Positions 6,513-9,262 of a stretch of 9,262 bases of DNA are shown in pieces (the stretch's first letter is position 1; every line of letters starts with the position of its first letter). Origin of the DNA: Faecousia sp. GTDB taxonomy: Bacteria; Bacillota; Clostridia; Oscillospirales; Oscillospiraceae. A program made the position numbers and the translations under genes. Below the pieces are notes generated by a model. That model made no database searches. It was not told the origin of the DNA and saw nothing but the letters and a program-made list of their open reading frames with translations. The stretch covers positions 1-9,262 of the forward strand of contig JARHYV010000173.1 of the NCBI GenBank assembly GCA_029258495.1. Reading direction: 5' to 3'.

Positions 6513-8561
6513 TCAGTTCATGGTGCCCATACACCGGTCAAACAGCACCCCGATCCGCTGTCTGAGCGCCGATGCCTCCGGGCTGTCCGAGATACCATAG
6601 GCCTCGATCCAGTCCTTGGATGCCTGCTGCGCCGTCGTGAGGGTCTGAAGATCCGTGCCGAGGCTCGCCACACGGAACGCAGGCAGTCCCGACTGCCGGG
6701 AGCCGAAGAAATCCCCGGGCCCGCGCAGCTTGAGATCCTCCTGCGCAATGGCAAAGCCGTCGGTGGTCTTGCACAGCGCCTTCAGCCGGGCAATGGTCTG
6801 CTCGTTGCGGTTGTGGGTGGTGAGGATGCAGTAGCTTTTTGCGCTGCCTCTGCCTACCCGTCCGCGGAGCTGATGGAGCTGGCTCAGACCAAAGCGGTCT
6901 GCATCCTCAATGACCATCAAGGTGGCATTGGGCACATCCACACCCACCTCGATCACCGTGGTCGCCACCAGAACATCCGCCTCGCCTCTTGCAAAGGATG
7001 CCATGACCGTTTCCTTTTCCGCACCCTTCATCTGTCCGTGGAGCAGTGCGATCTTCAGATCGGGAAATACCACATCCTGCAGGGTCTGGGCCCATTCCGT
7101 GGCAGCCTTCAGGCTCATGCCGTCGGTCTGTTCCACCGCAGGACACACCACATAGCACTGATGCCCCTGTTCCGCCTGCTTGCGGATAAATGCATTGATC
7201 CGAGGGCGGTAGCTTTCACCCACCAGAAAAGAGTCCACACTCTGCCGCCCGGGGGGCAGCTCATCCAGAATGGATACATCCAGATCCCCGTACAGCAGCA
7301 GTGCCAGTGTTCTGGGGATCGGCGTCGCCGACATAACAAGCAGATGGGGCGCATCGCCCTTTGCAGAAAGCGCAGACCGCTGCCCCACACCAAATCGGTG
7401 CTGCTCGTCGGTGATCACCAGTCCAAGCTTTGCAAATTTGGTCTGGTCAGATACAAGCGCATGAGTCCCAATGATAAAATCCAATTCCCCCTGCGCGATC
7501 TGCTGACGGATCAATGCCTTGTTCTTCGGGGTCATGGAGCCGGTCAGCAGTCCCACCCGGATCCCCAGAGGAGTCAGGAGCCTTTCCAAGGATTTGAAAT
7601 GCTGCTCTGCCAGAATTTCCGTGGGTGCCATCAGTCCAACCTGATATCCGTTGCGGACGGCACAGAAGGCCGCAGCGGCAGCTACCATGGTCTTGCCGCT
7701 GCCCACATCCCCCTGAACCAAGCGGTTCATGGGTGTCCCCTTCTGAAAATCTGCAAGGATCTGCCCGATGACCTTCGTCTGGGCTCCCGTCAGCTGAAAG
7801 GGCAGCGCCTCATAAAACGCAGATAGCTCCGTATCCCGGTAGATCTCGCAGCTCACTTCTGCTCTGGCTGCCCGCATCAGGCTCAGTCCGGCGGAGAAAA
7901 CGAAGAATTCCTCAAAGATCAGCCGGCGCTTTGCCGACTCCGCCTCCTGCATGGTCTGCGGCTCGTGAATGGCAGTATATGCCCGTTCCGCCGGCAGGAT
8001 GTCATATTTTCGCCGGATCTCCTCCGGAATGATCTCCTGAGGAACCGGACAGAGCTCCAGAGCCTGTCGGATGGTCTTGCCCATCACCGCATTGGAAAGT
8101 CCGGCTGTCAGAGGATAGACGGGCAGGATCCTTCTGGTGACTGCCGGAGGCGCATCCACCGCCTCAAACACCGGATTGGTCATATCATAACCGGCATAAT
8201 CTCCGTTAACTGCGCCGTAGAAAAAGTATTCTTTTCCATATTGCAGCTGTTCCGCCGCATATTTGGCATTGAAAAAAGTCAGGTTCAGCCGCCCGGTGGT
8301 GTCTGCCACCTGTACCTTTGTCATGTCCAGACCCTTGCGGATGTGGGCAGTGCGCGGTGTGTTTGCCACCATCGCCCGAAAGCAGGCCGATACCCCCGGC
8401 TGGAGCTGGCGAATGGTCACCAGCTGGTTTCGATCCTCATAGCCTCTGGGAAAATGGCAGATCAGATCCTCCAGAGTGAAGATATTCAGCACCGCAAATT
8501 GCTTTGCTCTTGCCGCACCGACACCCTTCAGGATCGTGACCGGATCCGTTAGTCGAGCCAC
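6513..8561 (-). CDS. recG: ATP-dependent DNA helicase RecG
   Basis: The 682-residue superfamily 2 helicase is full length. RecG remodels stalled replication forks, regresses forks and branch-migrates Holliday junctions and R-loops. The N-terminal wedge (OB-fold) part includes HFPRGYEDRN (36-45). The helicase core shows Walker A GDVGSGKT (284-291), Walker B DEQH (385-388) and motif III SATPIPRT (411-418). In the second RecA-like lobe are TTVIEVGVDVPNA and QLRGRVGRG (motifs V and VI), and a TRG-type C-terminal region ends in GPGDFFGSRQSG. The start is GTG at 8561, preceded by an AAGGGGGGA SD-like stretch, and it gives the normal RecG opening (TILKGVGAARA). In Bacillus recG lies near the yloU-yloV genes, and here it is separated from them only by gpmI. 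A promoter candidate lies just upstream. Confidence 0.97.
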   Translation of the reverse strand: MARLTDPVTILKGVGAARAKQFAVLNIFTLEDLICHFPRGYEDRNQLVTIRQLQPGVSACFRAMVANTPRTAHIRKGLDMTKVQVADTTGRLNLTFFNAKYAAEQLQYGKEYFFYGAVNGDYAGYDMTNPVFEAVDAPPAVTRRILPVYPLTAGLSNAVMGKTIRQALELCPVPQEIIPEEIRRKYDILPAERAYTAIHEPQTMQEAESAKRRLIFEEFFVFSAGLSLMRAARAEVSCEIYRDTELSAFYEALPFQLTGAQTKVIGQILADFQKGTPMNRLVQGDVGSGKTMVAAAAAFCAVRNGYQVGLMAPTEILAEQHFKSLERLLTPLGIRVGLLTGSMTPKNKALIRQQIAQGELDFIIGTHALVSDQTKFAKLGLVITDEQHRFGVGQRSALSAKGDAPHLLVMSATPIPRTLALLLYGDLDVSILDELPPGRQSVDSFLVGESYRPRINAFIRKQAEQGHQCYVVCPAVEQTDGMSLKAATEWAQTLQDVVFPDLKIALLHGQMKGAEKETVMASFARGEADVLVATTVIEVGVDVPNATLMVIEDADRFGLSQLHQLRGRVGRGSAKSYCILTTHNRNEQTIARLKALCKTTDGFAIAQEDLKLRGPGDFFGSRQSGLPAFRVASLGTDLQTLTTAQQASKDWIEAYGISDSPEASALRQRIGVLFDRCMGTMN

Positions 8562-8591
8562 AGAAGTCCCCCCTTTTTTGAATTCTTATAT

Positions 8592-8624
8592 ATTATAGTA
8601 TAGCTCCCACCGCAATGCAATCAA
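8592..8624 (-). promoter_or_regulatory. Candidate promoter for recG
   Basis: On the minus strand TTGATT (8619-8624) is followed after 16 bp by TATACT (8597-8602). A second, overlapping TATAAT box sits at 8592-8597, although at less ideal distance from the same -35. The start codon is about 30 bp further on, giving a short leader that carries the purine-rich SD. Confidence 0.45.
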
Positions 8625-8702
8625 AACATTGATTAGCCCATGGGATGCAGAAATTTCCGTACCTGCCATGCAGAACCCCCGCAAAACCTCTGCAAAAGCT
8701 GT

Positions 8703-8874
8703 CCGCATTTCAGCACAGATTGGGTGCGGTGATTTCTGCCGCACTTCGGCACGGATCGGGCGTGGGCACTGCCCCTGTACAAAGCCGATGCCTGAGCGGT
8801 GACGATACCGAGCGCGCCCTATGGTGTGGCGATTTCTGCCGCACTCCGGCACGGATTGGGCATGGGCACTGCCC
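8703..8874. repeat. Duplicated hairpin-rich intergenic repeat between rpsT and recG
   Basis: Two 47-bp direct copies, 8728-8774 and 8828-8874, differ at four positions and start exactly 100 bp apart. Each has two inverted repeats: tgccg...cggca around a 5-nt loop, and gggca-c-tgccc. A decayed part-copy (8703-8729, ccgcatttcagcacagat...) abuts the first. The gap from the recG start to the rpsT terminator (8562-8882) holds nothing else I can support except the recG promoter. A minus-strand open frame (8586-8876) crosses the repeats, but it lacks an SD and its sequence is repetitive, so I do not call it a gene. The pattern fits a small, dispersed non-coding repeat (REP- or MITE-like) or a structured RNA. 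Copies elsewhere in the genome cannot be seen from here. Confidence 0.7.
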
Positions 8875-8882
8875 ACATATAG

Positions 8883-8912
8883 AAAAAACTCCTTCCGAGA
8901 GTTCGGAAGGAG
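8883..8912 (-). terminator. Rho-independent terminator after rpsT
   Basis: A perfect 10-bp stem, ctccttccga (8889-8898) with tcggaaggag (8903-8912) and a 4-nt loop, is followed on the minus strand by six Ts (8888-8883). It starts about 20 bp beyond the rpsT TAA, so it should isolate rpsT from recG. Confidence 0.92.
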
Positions 8913-8932
8913 ATATTTTCAGAGAACCTCAA

Positions 8933-9196
8933 TTAGGCCAGCTTGTTCAGCTTCAGGGTCATGCTGCTCTTCTTGCGGGCAGCATTGTTCTTGTGCAGAA
9001 GACCCTTCAGGGCAGCCTGATCAACACACTTAACAGCCTGCTTGTAGACAACCTCAGCGTCAGCCTTGACACCTGCATCGATAGCAGCGTCAAACTTCTT
9101 CAGCATGGTCTTCAGCTCGGACTTGTTTGCCTTGTTCTTCTCGTAAGCAATCTTGGATCTGATGACATCCTTCTTAGAGGACTTGATGTTGGGCAT
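8933..9196 (-). CDS. rpsT: 30S ribosomal protein S20
   Basis: The 87-residue basic protein has the S20 pattern: it opens MPNIKSSKKDVIRS, has Lys-rich helices and ends in the conserved segment KGLLHKNNAARKKSSM (residues about 64-79). S20 is a primary 16S rRNA-binding protein that helps assemble the 30S subunit. Length is normal. ATG at 9196 follows AGGAGGTG at seven bases. It appears monocistronic, with a -10 box at the window edge and a strong terminator just after the stop. In many bacteria rpsT is autoregulated at translation; the roughly 50-nt leader here shows no structure strong enough for me to claim this. Confidence 0.98.
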   Translation of the reverse strand: MPNIKSSKKDVIRSKIAYEKNKANKSELKTMLKKFDAAIDAGVKADAEVVYKQAVKCVDQAALKGLLHKNNAARKKSSMTLKLNKLA

Positions 9197-9253
9197 GGAT
9201 TACACCTCCTGTTCCACAATCTTCGGCCTAGACAGCCTTTTATGCAGTAACAC

Positions 9254-9259
9254 ATTATA
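9254..9259 (-). promoter_or_regulatory. -10 box of the rpsT promoter (the -35 lies outside the window)
   Basis: A perfect TATAAT on the minus strand is about 58 bp upstream of the rpsT ATG. The -35 would fall beyond the right edge, so the promoter is only half visible. Confidence 0.5.
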
Positions 9260-9262
9260 GCG

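Noticed and set aside
6363..7826. Plus-strand open frame (487 codons) opposite recG
   Set aside because: It is a shadow of the recG helicase core; the start lies in the AT-rich gpmI leader and promoter region, and no family resemblance is visible.
8586..8876. Minus-strand open frame (96 codons) through the rpsT-recG repeat
   Set aside because: Starts at GTG without an SD, begins just after the rpsT terminator, runs through the repeat and into the recG promoter. It looks like an open frame produced by the repeat.
1..9262. Mobile element, CRISPR array, toxin-antitoxin, phage or defence system, tRNA/rRNA
   Set aside because: No transposase, integrase, regularly spaced repeat array, tRNA cloverleaf or defence-protein motif was recognised on either strand. 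Aside from the short intergenic repeat, the window is ordinary chromosomal housekeeping DNA.

Overview
The window reads as a housekeeping stretch of a low-to-medium GC Gram-positive chromosome, most likely a clostridial gut anaerobe of the Oscillospiraceae/Ruminococcaceae type (Faecalibacterium or a relative). This placement rests on protein style, strong AGGAGG ribosome binding sites, a DUF5685/J-domain gene pair and a yloU-fakA (yloV) pair near recG. It is an inference from family knowledge, since no search was run.

Layout by position. Positions 3-80 hold the last 25 codons of a plus-strand DegV-family gene. It ends at a perfect 12-bp hairpin terminator (about 79-117) shared with the opposite strand. 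Every other gene is on the minus strand. Read in their transcription order, from high to low coordinates, they are: rpsT (S20), a 370-bp gap with a duplicated hairpin-rich repeat, recG, gpmI, yloU (Asp23/Gls24 family), fakA/yloV (DAK2 fatty acid kinase subunit), a YihY/BrkB-like membrane protein, a DUF5685 protein, and a J-domain protein with a cysteine-rich tail.

Transcription units suggested by the sequence: rpsT alone (a TATAAT box at the right edge and a strong terminator after the gene); recG from a promoter at about 8592-8624; gpmI-yloU-fakA from a well-formed promoter at 6384-6412, ending at a terminator at 2588-2616; then yihY, DUF5685 and the J-domain gene. The last two overlap by 8 bp, and the unit ends at the bidirectional terminator.

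Functionally the window joins translation (S20), DNA repair and fork rescue (RecG), glycolysis (GpmI) and phospholipid precursor metabolism (FakA, with a DegV/FakB-type fragment at the left edge). It ends with a poorly understood pair, DUF5685 plus a J-domain protein. I found no convincing new multi-gene system such as a defence island, mobile element or CRISPR. The best leads are the DUF5685/J-domain pair, with its cysteine-rich and aspartate-rich motifs, and the repeat between rpsT and recG.
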